NCBI RefSeq assembly: GCF_012396585.1
Contig: NZ_JAAXPR010000004.1
Location: forward strand, 1-64,000
Source of the DNA: Streptococcus ovuberis
GTDB lineage: Bacteria; Bacillota; Bacilli; Lactobacillales; Streptococcaceae
Length of the DNA: 64,000 nt
Direction: 5' to 3'
Shown: positions 45,662 to 53,755 of the stretch, piece by piece
How the letters are laid out: each line of letters opens with the position of its first letter
Position numbering within the stretch: position 1 is the first letter of the stretch
Position numbers and translations under genes: made by a program
The notes under the pieces: model-generated
What the model saw: the letters and a program-made list of their open reading frames with translations, nothing else
The model's database searches: none
Told to the model about the DNA's origin: nothing

Positions 45662-46504
45662 TTAATCCGCTGGCACATAGGCCATCAGGTTTTTCTCACG
45701 TTCTTCCAAGGTCATATTGAAATAGCGGAAGTCTTTATTAAGCGCATTGATTCTTGCCATTTCCTCATCGGTCAAGGCAAAATCAAAGATGGCAATATTT
45801 TCTTTTAAATGGTCCGGATTGGTTGTTTTTGGAAAGACAGCATGACCAGACTGAATATGCCAACGTAGGATAATCTGTGCATTGGTCTTGTCATATTTTT
45901 GCGCTAGTTCAGTGAAGACCGGCTCATTGATTAAACTAGCATCCCCGTGTCCAAGTGGATACCAGCTTTCGATGATCGCACCGATCCCTGCGATCCGTTC
46001 TTTCAACTGAATTTGTTGGAAATAAGGATGGCATTCCACTTGTAAGGCTGCCGGCTGGACCGTTGCCAGCTCAAGAATTTCTTCCAAACGTTCAGATTCA
46101 AAATTACTAAGTCCAATGGAGCGGACCTTCCCAGCTTGAACGGCTGCTTCCAGGTGTTTCCAGCCCGCCTTATAATCGCCAATTTCTTGGTGCAAGAGGA
46201 CAAGGTCAATGTAGTCCATATCCAGGCGCACCAACATCTTATCAATCGCCTTTGGATCCGCATAATCGCTCGGCCATAATTTTGAGGTGATAAAGAGTTC
46301 GCTGCGCTCCAATTCAGAGGCCTTAACAGCCTGACCTACCTCACGTTCATTTTGATAGGCATGCGCTGTATCCACATGGCGATACCCAAGTGTGAAGGCA
46401 TCTAGTAAATTTTGCTTCGTTTCTTCTGGCTTTACTAAATAGACACCTATTCCAAATTGGGGCATTTTATAGCCTGAATTGAGTGTTAAATACGTTTGTT
46501 CCAT
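45662..46504 (-). CDS. Aldo/keto reductase (AKR5-like)
   Basis: 280 residues. Tetrad Asp45 and Tyr50 (VDTAHAYQNE), Lys75 (ITSKLWPSD) and His105 (LVLLHQEIGD). Last gene of an operon that runs acetyltransferase, three NTF2-like proteins, reductase. The 29-base gap to the upstream gene contains a ribosome binding site (AAGGAAG). Substrate unknown; the link with SnoaL/NTF2-like proteins hints at a common small-molecule substrate. Confidence 0.88.
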   Translation of the reverse strand: MEQTYLTLNSGYKMPQFGIGVYLVKPEETKQNLLDAFTLGYRHVDTAHAYQNEREVGQAVKASELERSELFITSKLWPSDYADPKAIDKMLVRLDMDYIDLVLLHQEIGDYKAGWKHLEAAVQAGKVRSIGLSNFESERLEEILELATVQPAALQVECHPYFQQIQLKERIAGIGAIIESWYPLGHGDASLINEPVFTELAQKYDKTNAQIILRWHIQSGHAVFPKTTNPDHLKENIAIFDFALTDEEMARINALNKDFRYFNMTLEEREKNLMAYVPAD

Positions 46505-46533
46505 GATAGTTTCCTTCCTTTATATTGTAGTCC

Positions 46534-46968
46534 TTAGACTTCTTTGACGTCTGTGTAAATGAAATGCGACGTACGATTGGCGATCTTCCATTGACCATCC
46601 ACTTTCACGTACTCATCTTCATAACGAACACCTTGCGTCGTTTGGATACGCTGGCCCTCTTCGTTGGCACCAATCAAAACAACATGGCAGTAAGCTGTTC
46701 CACTAGCTTTATCCCCATCAATTTGGACGACTTGTTGGCCATTGAGATGGTACACTGTATCGAATAATGCCAAGAAATTTGCACAGGCTTCTTCAATAGC
46801 TTCTCGCCCTTCTTGCTTGAAGACCTGGTCTCCATTGTGCGAGGTCAAGGTTGCATTTTCTACAAACAACTGCGCCTGAGTTTTTGTATCCTTGATATCT
46901 GCTAAATTAGAAAATGTATCAACTAATTCTTTTAATGCCAATTTTTCCATAAGTGTTTCTGTGTTCAT
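46534..46968 (-). CDS. NTF2/SnoaL-like protein (144 residues)
   Basis: A single alpha+beta-barrel NTF2-fold domain of the SnoaL_4 kind: the N-terminal helix (ALKELVDTFSNLADIKDTKTQAQLFVENATLTSHNG) leads into strands ending GVRYEDEYVKVDGQWKIANRTSHFIYTD. Family members include bile-acid dehydratases, ketosteroid isomerase relatives and polyketide cyclases; the function cannot be fixed. It lies 24 bases downstream of a lipoprotein of the same fold and 29 bases upstream of an aldo/keto reductase. No signal peptide, so cytoplasmic. Confidence 0.8.
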   Translation of the reverse strand: MNTETLMEKLALKELVDTFSNLADIKDTKTQAQLFVENATLTSHNGDQVFKQEGREAIEEACANFLALFDTVYHLNGQQVVQIDGDKASGTAYCHVVLIGANEEGQRIQTTQGVRYEDEYVKVDGQWKIANRTSHFIYTDVKEV

Positions 46969-46992
46969 TTTTTTACCTCTCTTTTTTTATAT

Positions 46993-47493
46993 TTAACCAA
47001 TTATTTGCCACTTACCATCTCTTTTTTGGAAATAGCGATCACCTGGGACAGACCAAGTCCCTTCACTACCATATATCTTGGCGTGGATTCGCTGTTTTAC
47101 CTGCATGAGGACACGATCCCCTTCTTGTGAAAAGCTATATTCTGTATCCAAAAAGTCATAGTAGTTCATCTCACCATTTTCGATATCCGCTAACCATTCT
47201 GCCTTAGTCTGGGTTCTCCCGGTAATATGAACGGCCACATAGTCGTCTGGCAAAATGGCATCTAAAGTAGCCATATCTTTATCTATCATAGCCTGGCGCA
47301 TCTGCTCAAAAATGGCAATCATGCTATCTTTATCTGCTTGTGTCAGCACGGTTTCCTCCTTCTTATCCGATTGGCTGTGCTCTGTTCTTATTTGCTGTGC
47401 TTTTTCAATTTGTCCAGTTTGTTCTTGCTGGCTACCGCACCCCATTAGCAACAAGGCAACCCAAAAAGGCATCATTCCAAGCTTAGTTTTCAT
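46993..47493 (-). CDS. Lipoprotein with NTF2/SnoaL-like (DUF4440-type) domain
   Basis: 166 residues. A short lipoprotein signal ends in LLMGC, giving lipidated Cys19 and anchoring outside the membrane, followed by a Gln/Glu/Ser linker (about 20-55). Residues about 57-166 are an NTF2-fold domain (KDSMIAIFEQMRQAMIDKDMATLDAILPDDYVAVHITG, ending RYFQKRDGKWQIIG). Its start overlaps the upstream NTF2-like gene by 11 bases. A secreted member beside two cytoplasmic members of the same fold is unusual. Function unknown. Confidence 0.8.
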   Translation of the reverse strand: MKTKLGMMPFWVALLLMGCGSQQEQTGQIEKAQQIRTEHSQSDKKEETVLTQADKDSMIAIFEQMRQAMIDKDMATLDAILPDDYVAVHITGRTQTKAEWLADIENGEMNYYDFLDTEYSFSQEGDRVLMQVKQRIHAKIYGSEGTWSVPGDRYFQKRDGKWQIIG

Positions 47494-47845
47494 TTGCCGG
47501 TTGCCATCTCCCTTCTATCCTTTCAAAGGGCAACTCAAAGTCCATAGTCCAAACCTTTCGAAAACCATAAATGCGAGCATCTGTTTTGGCCTTGGCATGA
47601 AGAATGGCTCGCTCATCGTTGATGAAACGCACCGTCTCAGAAATAGGCACATAGGTGTAATATCGAAAAGTCCCACCTCGGATATCGTCAAAGTATTCCT
47701 CCCGTGTCTGGTAATACCCACCAACATGGCGAAACAGGTAGTCTTCTGGGTAAAGTTGATGGAGTTGATCAAAATCACGTGCAATAATCGCTTCCCAAAT
47801 CTCGTGTTGGAGTGTGATGATCTCTCTTTCTGCAGTTTGTGTCAT
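47483..47845 (-). CDS. NTF2/SnoaL-like protein (120 residues)
   Basis: One NTF2-fold domain (EREIITLQHEIWEAIIARDFDQLHQLYPEDYLFRHVGG ... WTMDFELPFERIEGRWQPANEN). Its ATG directly follows the TAA of the acetyltransferase gene and its end overlaps the lipoprotein gene by 11 bases, so all three are tightly coupled. No signal peptide. It is related to, but diverged from, the other two NTF2-like proteins of the operon. Function unknown. Confidence 0.78.
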   Translation of the reverse strand: MTQTAEREIITLQHEIWEAIIARDFDQLHQLYPEDYLFRHVGGYYQTREEYFDDIRGGTFRYYTYVPISETVRFINDERAILHAKAKTDARIYGFRKVWTMDFELPFERIEGRWQPANEN

Positions 47846-48409
47846 TTAGTCTCCCTTCATCCGAATCAACTTAGCTGGATTGCCACCCACAATGGCATTA
47901 GCCGGAACATCCTTTGTCACGACCGCACCACTGGCAAGAAGAGCGTTGTCGCCAATCGTAACACCCGGCATCACTTTCACCCCTTCACCAATCCAGAACT
48001 TCTTTCCAATCACGACAGGCTGGCAACGTAGGATTAAAAGATCATCCATATCATGATTGTCGGTCACAATGCTGACATTGGGCCCAATGAAGCTACCATC
48101 GCCAATTGTCACCCCACCGATGGACATAAGGGTCAAACTGTGATTGATGAATACTCCTTCACCTAGGCAGACATTTCTTCCAAAATCAATTTGTGACGGA
48201 CTCATGATATGGGTCGATGCAGATAATTTCCTTCCAAGCAAATCACTATAAAGCGCCTGAATCTCTGGGGAAGTTGGCTGGGTTTGATTGATTTGAAATT
48301 GTAGATCTCGACAACGGTTAAACTCTGCTAGCACAATGTCTTGATAGTCCTCTTCCATCATACTGACTGCTTCCCCATCAGCCAAACGCCTCCAAATATC
48401 TTTTGTCAT
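47846..48409 (-). CDS. Hexapeptide-repeat O-acetyltransferase (maltose/galactoside acetyltransferase type)
   Basis: 187 residues from the ATG at 48409 (AGGAGG 6 bases upstream; an in-frame ATG at 48466 lies before the promoter). N-terminal helical Mac domain ([36 protein letters not shown]) and C-terminal left-handed beta-helix with repeated [LIV]-G-x4 units ([47 protein letters not shown]); the catalytic His is in DNHDMDD. It transfers acetyl from acetyl-CoA to a sugar or other small alcohol. First gene of the NTF2-like/reductase operon, downstream of a TetR-family gene. Confidence 0.85.
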   Translation of the reverse strand: MTKDIWRRLADGEAVSMMEEDYQDIVLAEFNRCRDLQFQINQTQPTSPEIQALYSDLLGRKLSASTHIMSPSQIDFGRNVCLGEGVFINHSLTLMSIGGVTIGDGSFIGPNVSIVTDNHDMDDLLILRCQPVVIGKKFWIGEGVKVMPGVTIGDNALLASGAVVTKDVPANAIVGGNPAKLIRMKGD

Positions 48410-48439
48410 ATTGCCTCCTGTTGTTTTTTCTAAGTCCAT

Positions 48440-48475
48440 TATAAAAGCCCACTGTGACAAACACAATGGGCTTTT
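48440..48475 (-). promoter_or_regulatory. Inverted repeat that acts as terminator and carries the acetyltransferase promoter
   Basis: AAAAGCCCACTGTG (48443-48456) pairs with CACAATGGGCTTTT (48462-48475) through one mismatch, forming the terminator of the TetR gene on the minus strand. The -10 TATAAT (48440-48445) follows directly and the best -35 (TTGTGT, 17-bp spacer) lies in the loop and arm. The dyad CACTGTG-ACAAA-CACAATG could also serve as an operator for the adjacent TetR regulator. Confidence 0.6.
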
Positions 48476-48525
48476 TTCTAAAAAGGTGGCTTATGCCACA
48501 CATGGACCAAAACTGTGGCAAAAGA

Positions 48526-49098
48526 TTATGTCAACAGAGAATTGACACCTGCAAGCGTAAGGAGATTGGCTGTTTCAATCACATCTTCAAGAGGTGTTTT
48601 CTTCCCCTCTTCGACCCACTGACGGTAGATAGCAAGTCCTGTATGTTGAACAAAATTCAAAAGGCTAATCTTTTGAAAATCGCTGAGCTGGTTGACCTTC
48701 TCGGCCTTAGACCAAGTGGACGCCATAACCATATCCACCATATCTTGACGAATCTCTCTGTAAGAAGATTGGCTGATGGTAATCTTATCATAGGCCTCTC
48801 CCTGCTGAGCTGAAAATTCAAAAAAGGCGCGTTGCATTTTTTCCAAATCCTTAGGCAACGAAAAATCCTTAATCACATCAATATAGGCCTGAGCATACTG
48901 TTCTTGCATTTCAGCTAACAGATCGTTCAAAGTTGGGTAATAGCGATAAAAGGTCTTCTTATTGATCAGAGCACGCTTGGCCAACTCTGTCACTGTGATG
49001 TTGTCATAATCCAGCTCACAGATGAGCTCCTCAAAAGCCTGAGAAATAGCAGTAACCGTACGCTGAATCCGTAAGTCTTCAAAACCTGTTAATTTCAT
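48526..49098 (-). CDS. TetR-family transcriptional regulator
   Basis: 190 residues. N-terminal helix-turn-helix (RTVTAISQAFEELICELDYDNITVTELAKRALINKKTFYRYY) followed by an all-helical ligand-binding domain with no clear relative. It lies upstream of, and in the same direction as, the acetyltransferase-NTF2-reductase operon, separated by a terminator-like dyad that overlaps the operon promoter, so it is the likely repressor of that operon. GGAGG precedes the ATG. Confidence 0.88.
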   Translation of the reverse strand: MKLTGFEDLRIQRTVTAISQAFEELICELDYDNITVTELAKRALINKKTFYRYYPTLNDLLAEMQEQYAQAYIDVIKDFSLPKDLEKMQRAFFEFSAQQGEAYDKITISQSSYREIRQDMVDMVMASTWSKAEKVNQLSDFQKISLLNFVQHTGLAIYRQWVEEGKKTPLEDVIETANLLTLAGVNSLLT

Positions 49099-49116
49099 AG
49101 CAGCCCCTCCGCTTGT

Positions 49117-49145
49117 ATTCTACCAAGAATTCAAAGGAAGTACAA
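49117..49145 (-). promoter_or_regulatory. TetR gene promoter
   Basis: Minus strand TTGTAC (49140-49145), 17-bp spacer, TAGAAT (49117-49122) with TGG extension. Confidence 0.65.
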
Positions 49146-49197
49146 GTGGTATCCAATCGATTGAGGGTTTTCTTATTTTCTCCATGCCAGCAGTATC

Positions 49198-50034
49198 CTA
49201 CATCTTCAAAAAGTCAATGACCTCTCTTGCAAACTCAGACGCATACTGAAAGATAGAACCATGACCGGCATTGGGATAGATGATGAGTTGACTACCTGCA
49301 ATCTTATGGTGCATGTCATATGAATTTTCCGTTGGGACCTGCATGTCCTTATCTCCATTGACAATGAGGGTCGGCTGAGTGATGTAGGACAAGTCGTCTG
49401 GCAACTCTTTCCCCCAGCGCTTGATAGCTCTTAACTGAGCTAAAAATCCTGGGACATTGATAGCTTTGTCTGAATAGGGGGCTGTTCGCTTACCCATGCG
49501 TCCCAAAACTTTTTCAGCTTCCAGGCGACCTGCTTCATCGTGAGGATAGAAGATGTAGCGTTTTGGATCCACACGCTCCAGACCAGCCTTCAGCATATAG
49601 CGAAAGGTCTTTCCTGTCACCTTATCGACTTCAACACCGCCACGAGGACCTGTTCCTGCTAGAATCAAGCGGTTAACCATTTGGCTATCAAGACGAACGA
49701 TTTCTTGGGCAATAAACCCACCCATCGAAAGACCTAGCAGGTTAATTTTTGTATGCCCCAAAGCCTTGATAATAGCATGAGCCTGCTCTGCCATTCCTGG
49801 AATGGTGGATGCCACCTTGCCCTGGCTAGCTCCGACACCAGGCAGGTCAAGGACAATGACATGCTCTTTTTCAGCTAGTAAATCTAGCAATTTTGGGTCC
49901 CAGTTGTCCAAGGTTGCCGCCAAATGGACCAACATGACCAGGGGCAGTTTGGACTTGTCCTTGCCCAGTTCACGGTAGGCAATCTGGTTTCCAGCCACAG
50001 TTATGTATTGATTTTTAGTTGTGATATAAGACAT
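49198..50034 (-). CDS. Alpha/beta-fold hydrolase
   Basis: 278 residues. Nucleophile Ser103 in GLSMGG, Asp in LIVNGDKDMQVP, His in NAGHGSIFQ; oxyanion loop near VHLAATLDNW. No signal peptide. It lies 11 bases downstream of the quinone-oxidoreductase-like gene, and the two almost certainly share a transcript. The group includes esterases, haloperoxidase-like and C-C bond hydrolases of aromatic breakdown; the substrate is unknown. Confidence 0.85.
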   Translation of the reverse strand: MSYITTKNQYITVAGNQIAYRELGKDKSKLPLVMLVHLAATLDNWDPKLLDLLAEKEHVIVLDLPGVGASQGKVASTIPGMAEQAHAIIKALGHTKINLLGLSMGGFIAQEIVRLDSQMVNRLILAGTGPRGGVEVDKVTGKTFRYMLKAGLERVDPKRYIFYPHDEAGRLEAEKVLGRMGKRTAPYSDKAINVPGFLAQLRAIKRWGKELPDDLSYITQPTLIVNGDKDMQVPTENSYDMHHKIAGSQLIIYPNAGHGSIFQYASEFAREVIDFLKM

Positions 50035-50045
50035 AAGTACTCCTA

Positions 50046-51047
50046 CTATTTAAAACTGAGGACAGTTTTTCCACGTGAACGACCATTTGCTACCTTATCA
50101 AGGGCAGCATTGACCTCTTCAAATGGATAAACTGTGTCAATAGATGGCTTAATCTTGAGCTGACTAAAGAGGTCTGCCACTTCCTGCAACTGTTCACCAT
50201 TACTCTCGACAAAGATAAAGTGATAATGTACACCATATTTTTTAGCCATTTGATCAAATTTACGTCCAACCAAACCGAAGAGTAGTTGCTTCCATTTCGG
50301 TAAGTTCATTCGTTTAGCAAAGGCTCCGTTTGGCATGGCACGCAGAGAAACGAGTTGCCCACCCTTTTTCATAATACTCATTTGCTTCTCTGTCTCTTTA
50401 CCACCAAGTGTATCAAGAACATAATCTACATTACTAAGCGTTTCGGTATAATCTTCTTTCTTGTAATCGATAAAGCGGTCTGCTCCTAACTCTAGAACCC
50501 GATTAGCATTATCCCCTGATCCATTCGTGATAACGGTCAACCCTTTGGCCTTAGCAATCGGAATCGCCATCCCACCGACACCACCTGTCCCACCTGAGAT
50601 GAAAATGGTCTTGCCAGCCTGTGCCCCCATCAACTCAAGAGCCTGCATAATGGTTAAAGCTGTCAGTGGCACAGCTGCTGCCTCCACATCAGTCAGATAG
50701 GCAGGAACTTTGGCAAGGGCTATAGCTTCCACCGCTACATACTCCGCAAAGGCACCGATGTTGTCAAGGGGCAGACGACCAAAAACACGATCACCGACCT
50801 GAAACTGGCTCACTTGATTGCCAACAGCTTCCACCAGACCAACCACTTCGTTACCGGCTATTTGTGGCAATTTGTAAGGGACAATCATTTTGACCTCACC
50901 GCGTGAAATCATGTTATCCAAGGGATTGACGCCTGCAGCGGTGACTTTGACAAGGACTTGATTCGGTTTAATTTGTGGTTTAACAATGTCTGTTAGGTTA
51001 AGTACGATATTGTTTTTGTTATAAGATGTGTGTTGTGCTGCTTTCAT
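50046..51047 (-). CDS. NADPH-dependent quinone oxidoreductase-like enzyme (zinc-free MDR family)
   Basis: 333 residues from the ATG at 51047; the longer frame to 51128 runs into the operator. GroES-like N-domain (AAGVNPLDNMISRG, NEVVGLVEAVG) and Rossmann domain (GGTGGVGGMAIPIAKAKGLTVI). The zinc-binding cysteines of true alcohol dehydrogenases are missing, which places it in the quinone-oxidoreductase/enoyl-reductase branch. Preceded by an Rrf2-family gene and a clear dyad operator, and followed by an alpha/beta hydrolase. Likely role: reduction of quinones or unsaturated carbonyls. Confidence 0.87.
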   Translation of the reverse strand: MKAAQHTSYNKNNIVLNLTDIVKPQIKPNQVLVKVTAAGVNPLDNMISRGEVKMIVPYKLPQIAGNEVVGLVEAVGNQVSQFQVGDRVFGRLPLDNIGAFAEYVAVEAIALAKVPAYLTDVEAAAVPLTALTIMQALELMGAQAGKTIFISGGTGGVGGMAIPIAKAKGLTVITNGSGDNANRVLELGADRFIDYKKEDYTETLSNVDYVLDTLGGKETEKQMSIMKKGGQLVSLRAMPNGAFAKRMNLPKWKQLLFGLVGRKFDQMAKKYGVHYHFIFVESNGEQLQEVADLFSQLKIKPSIDTVYPFEEVNAALDKVANGRSRGKTVLSFK

Positions 51048-51123
51048 CGTTTTCCTCTTTCTATTTTTATAATAGCAGAACTGGACTGCTAAGGATATTG
51101 AGATATTTTCTAGGTACTTTATT

Positions 51124-51150
51124 ATCATATTGTACTTGAATCTAGTACAA
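51124..51150 (-). promoter_or_regulatory. Operator dyad and promoter of the quinone-oxidoreductase operon
   Basis: TTGTACT (51130-51136), 7-base spacer, AGTACAA (51144-51150): a perfect inverted repeat. The presumed -10 TATGAT (51124-51129, minus) abuts it and TTTGTA at the far arm serves as -35 (16-bp spacer), so a bound regulator would cover the promoter. Confidence 0.65.
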
Positions 51151-51181
51151 ATACATCTAGTGGTAAAACATTAACCAAGCG

Positions 51182-51610
51182 TTACTTGGTTAATCCTGCT
51201 TGAGCATAGAGATTGGAGATGACCTCTGCAAGACTTTGACTGGCTAGCTCTTTTTCCAACTGACGTTCTGCCTGATGAAAAACAGGGTTAATGGCCGCTT
51301 CAATATGCTTTCCGACTGGGCACTCCAAATTGGCATGTTGATGCACTTGGAAGAGTTTTATCTGAGAGACTTCTTGTGTCGCATAATAAATATCCAAAAG
51401 ACTAATCTCTGCTGGTGTTACTGTCAACTGATAGCCACTCTTTCCTTGATGGGATATGAGTAGACCTTTATTTTTCAGTAAGGCGATAATCTTGCGAATA
51501 TAACTAGGATTTGTTCCAACACTAGTGGCTAGAGCTTGCGAACTCAAGACTTCTTTGCTCTCGGCAATCATGGCTAAAATATGGATAGCCACTGAAAATT
51601 TAGTATCCAT
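51182..51610 (-). CDS. Rrf2-family transcriptional regulator
   Basis: 142 residues from the ATG at 51610 (GGGAGG upstream; the frame extends to 51655 without support). Winged helix-turn-helix in residues 1-60 (VAIHILAMIAESKEVLSSQALATSVGTNPSYIRKIIALLKNKGLL) and the long C-terminal helix. It has only one cysteine (ECPVGKH) rather than the three that bind an iron-sulfur cluster in IscR or NsrR, so a thiol-based or ligand switch is more likely. It lies 134 bases upstream of the oxidoreductase gene, whose promoter has a dyad. Confidence 0.85.
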   Translation of the reverse strand: MDTKFSVAIHILAMIAESKEVLSSQALATSVGTNPSYIRKIIALLKNKGLLISHQGKSGYQLTVTPAEISLLDIYYATQEVSQIKLFQVHQHANLECPVGKHIEAAINPVFHQAERQLEKELASQSLAEVISNLYAQAGLTK

Positions 51611-51806
51611 AAGACCTCCCTCGACATGTATCAGAAACAAGAACAAGTTTATCATAAGACGACTATCTTGGCAAGGATTTTGCTTAGAATGGCATAAAAC
51701 CTATCTCCTTCGCTTGCTTTTCATCAATAACGACCTCCGCCCTTGACCAAAAGCAAACTGTTCCAATAGTCTGATAAAAGCCTCCGTACTGACAAGAGAG
51801 TTCGTA

Positions 51807-52931
51807 TCAACTCTTAGATAAATGTTTCATATTAAACCGCACCGCAGTCACTGCTAGATAACAAGAGATGATGGCAGCGATGAACAGTAAAAACTCACTG
51901 TTCGCTAAGAAAAGATAACTCAATCCCAAACCAACCATCCAAGCTGTCAGACAACTATAAACCAGACTTTTTGTAAACTGATGGGTCGGCTTATTCATGG
52001 ATTTGAATTGGTAAATCCCTGATAAAATCAAGAAAACACCTAGGTAAAAGAGGGCTACTGCAAAGCCATTGTGTGCTTCTGCATTTCCTAAAAACCCGAT
52101 TGCTACGGTGACAAAACTTAGTCCAAAAATGATGGGATAATGCCAGTAGATCAAGTGGTTTTCGTTGGGATTGGGTGTATGTGGATCAATCAAATGGTCT
52201 ATTTCAACAATATAGGTCATAAAGAGACTCGCTACAATCAGAAAGATCAACACAGACAAAACACTCAGTCTATCTGGTCGAAAATAATCCGCAACCCCAA
52301 TAATCATCTCTCCAAAGGTAATAATAACCAGTAGAGACAGTCGCTCCACTAGATGCGGAAAATTCATGGGCTTTAAATCAGGGGCCATAGCCTTCCTTTT
52401 GACCAAAAAGCCCGGGAGTAACCACGTTATGAGAACACTTGCAGCAGCAACGAGTAACCCTATTGGATAAGGAAGAAATAGAGCCAGCAAAAGTCCAACT
52501 GTTCTGGCACCTAGAATGGAAAAGAAACGCCTGATAAAGAGTTTGTCTGCTGGGTTTTCTGTCCGAGCGTACTCTAATAGATACTGCACCAAGAGGAGAA
52601 AGGAGATCCCTGCAAAAGGTCCATAAAAATACAAGAAATGATCAGCGTTACTATTTGCGTCAATAGACGTTAAAGCAACCAGCAAGAAAATCATCTGGCC
52701 AAACATCATGGCCATATTGGTCAGAGAATTTCGCCCAAACCGATTGGTAAACACCGTCTGCACCATCCATGAGTTTAGCATAATGAGCATTCCAATCGCA
52801 AAAGCAACAAAAGACAGGGTTGGAACGACACCGTGGTGAACATGGTGAATCAGTGAGGTGGTCTGGCTAAAGCCGTAGACATAGACCAAATCGTAAAATA
52901 ACTCTGTTAACTCAACTTTCTTATGTGTCAT
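51807..52931 (-). CDS. Low-temperature-requirement A family membrane protein (LtrA)
   Basis: 374 residues and about eleven hydrophobic helices. The N-terminal KKVELTELFYDLVYVYGFSQ is the conserved LtrA opening (VxxxELFFDLVFV in most members). Function of the family is poorly known; it was first linked to growth at low temperature in Listeria. It is the last gene of the MerR-led operon, 53 bases downstream of the carboxymuconolactone-decarboxylase-like gene. The ribosome binding site is weak, so expression may be lower than for its neighbours. Confidence 0.82.
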   Translation of the reverse strand: MTHKKVELTELFYDLVYVYGFSQTTSLIHHVHHGVVPTLSFVAFAIGMLIMLNSWMVQTVFTNRFGRNSLTNMAMMFGQMIFLLVALTSIDANSNADHFLYFYGPFAGISFLLLVQYLLEYARTENPADKLFIRRFFSILGARTVGLLLALFLPYPIGLLVAAASVLITWLLPGFLVKRKAMAPDLKPMNFPHLVERLSLLVIITFGEMIIGVADYFRPDRLSVLSVLIFLIVASLFMTYIVEIDHLIDPHTPNPNENHLIYWHYPIIFGLSFVTVAIGFLGNAEAHNGFAVALFYLGVFLILSGIYQFKSMNKPTHQFTKSLVYSCLTAWMVGLGLSYLFLANSEFLLFIAAIISCYLAVTAVRFNMKHLSKS

Positions 52932-52984
52932 CTTAGCAAAATATTTTTTCTTTTTATTAGCTCCTGATTTGAGAGTGGTTTCTT

Positions 52985-53308
52985 TTACTCATGCCCCCAA
53001 ACGTCCTTCGCTAAACCAAAAGCTGACCAAGCTTTTGGCCACCCGACATAAAAGGCAATGTGAGTGATGATTTCTGAAATTTCTGCTTTCGTCACCCCAT
53101 TCTTTTTAGCGGTGTTTAGGTGATACTTGAGCTGCTCCCAATTCCCACCTGTAATAAGAGCTGAAACAGTAACGATGGAGCGAAGTTTAGGCGAAAGTTC
53201 TTCTTCACGCGCCCATACCTGTCCAAAAAGCACATCGTCATTGATTTCTGCAAACGTTGGTGCAAATTCTCCTAATTGATCACGTCCTGCTGTTTGTTTG
53301 ATTGCCAT
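52985..53308 (-). CDS. Carboxymuconolactone decarboxylase-like protein
   Basis: 107 residues from the ATG at 53308. All-helical CMD fold: REEELSPKLRSIVTVSALITGGNWEQLKYHLNTAKKNGVTKAEISEIITHIAFYVGWPKA. The CxxC of AhpD-type peroxidases is absent, so it belongs with the gamma-carboxymuconolactone decarboxylase branch and retains Glu and His of that site. It begins one base after the cupin gene ends. CMD-plus-cupin pairs are common in bacteria but their reaction is not established. Confidence 0.85.
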   Translation of the reverse strand: MAIKQTAGRDQLGEFAPTFAEINDDVLFGQVWAREEELSPKLRSIVTVSALITGGNWEQLKYHLNTAKKNGVTKAEISEIITHIAFYVGWPKAWSAFGLAKDVWGHE

Positions 53309-53309
53309 C

Positions 53310-53729
53310 TTAGTTTTCCTCCTTATGCGCTGCTTGATAGTCTTCATCCGTCACTGGTCCATAAAATTCACTGGCACCAGCTGTGATAGCCACATGACTG
53401 AACCAAGAATCTTCGGTTGCCCCATGCCAGTGCTTCACCCCTTTATCTGTTACTACGACATCACCTGCTTTGAGATGTCGAACAGGTTTTCCAGCTTCCT
53501 GATAAAGGCCTTCACCTCCGGTAACAAGGAGGATTTGGTAACCATCTGAATGCACATGCCAGTTATTACGGCAACCTGGTTCAAAGGTTACATTCCCAAC
53601 ACTGGTTTTGCCGTCTGGTGCTTGTGCCAACATAGCTAGATAAGATTGGCCGATAAAACTAGCACCATAAGGATTTTCTTCCCCTAATGCAAATAAAGGA
53701 TTATTTTTTATATCTTCATGTTTAATCAT
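53310..53729 (-). CDS. Cupin-domain protein
   Basis: 139 residues with a single cupin barrel. Motif 1 WHVHSDGYQILLVTGGEG supplies two His, and motif 2 HLKAGDVVVTDKGVKHWHG supplies a further His, so a metal site is likely. It sits between a double ABM-domain protein and a CMD-like protein and overlaps neither; the CMD gene follows after one base. Probably an isomerase, decarboxylase or dioxygenase acting with its neighbours. Confidence 0.85.
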   Translation of the reverse strand: MIKHEDIKNNPLFALGEENPYGASFIGQSYLAMLAQAPDGKTSVGNVTFEPGCRNNWHVHSDGYQILLVTGGEGLYQEAGKPVRHLKAGDVVVTDKGVKHWHGATEDSWFSHVAITAGASEFYGPVTDEDYQAAHKEEN

Positions 53730-53755
53730 GAGTCATCACTTCTTTCTAAAATCAT

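Noticed and set aside
47255..48031. 258-codon plus-strand frame opposite the NTF2-like and acetyltransferase genes
   Set aside because: Antisense to three genes with clear domains and ribosome binding sites; the translated sequence has no recognisable features.
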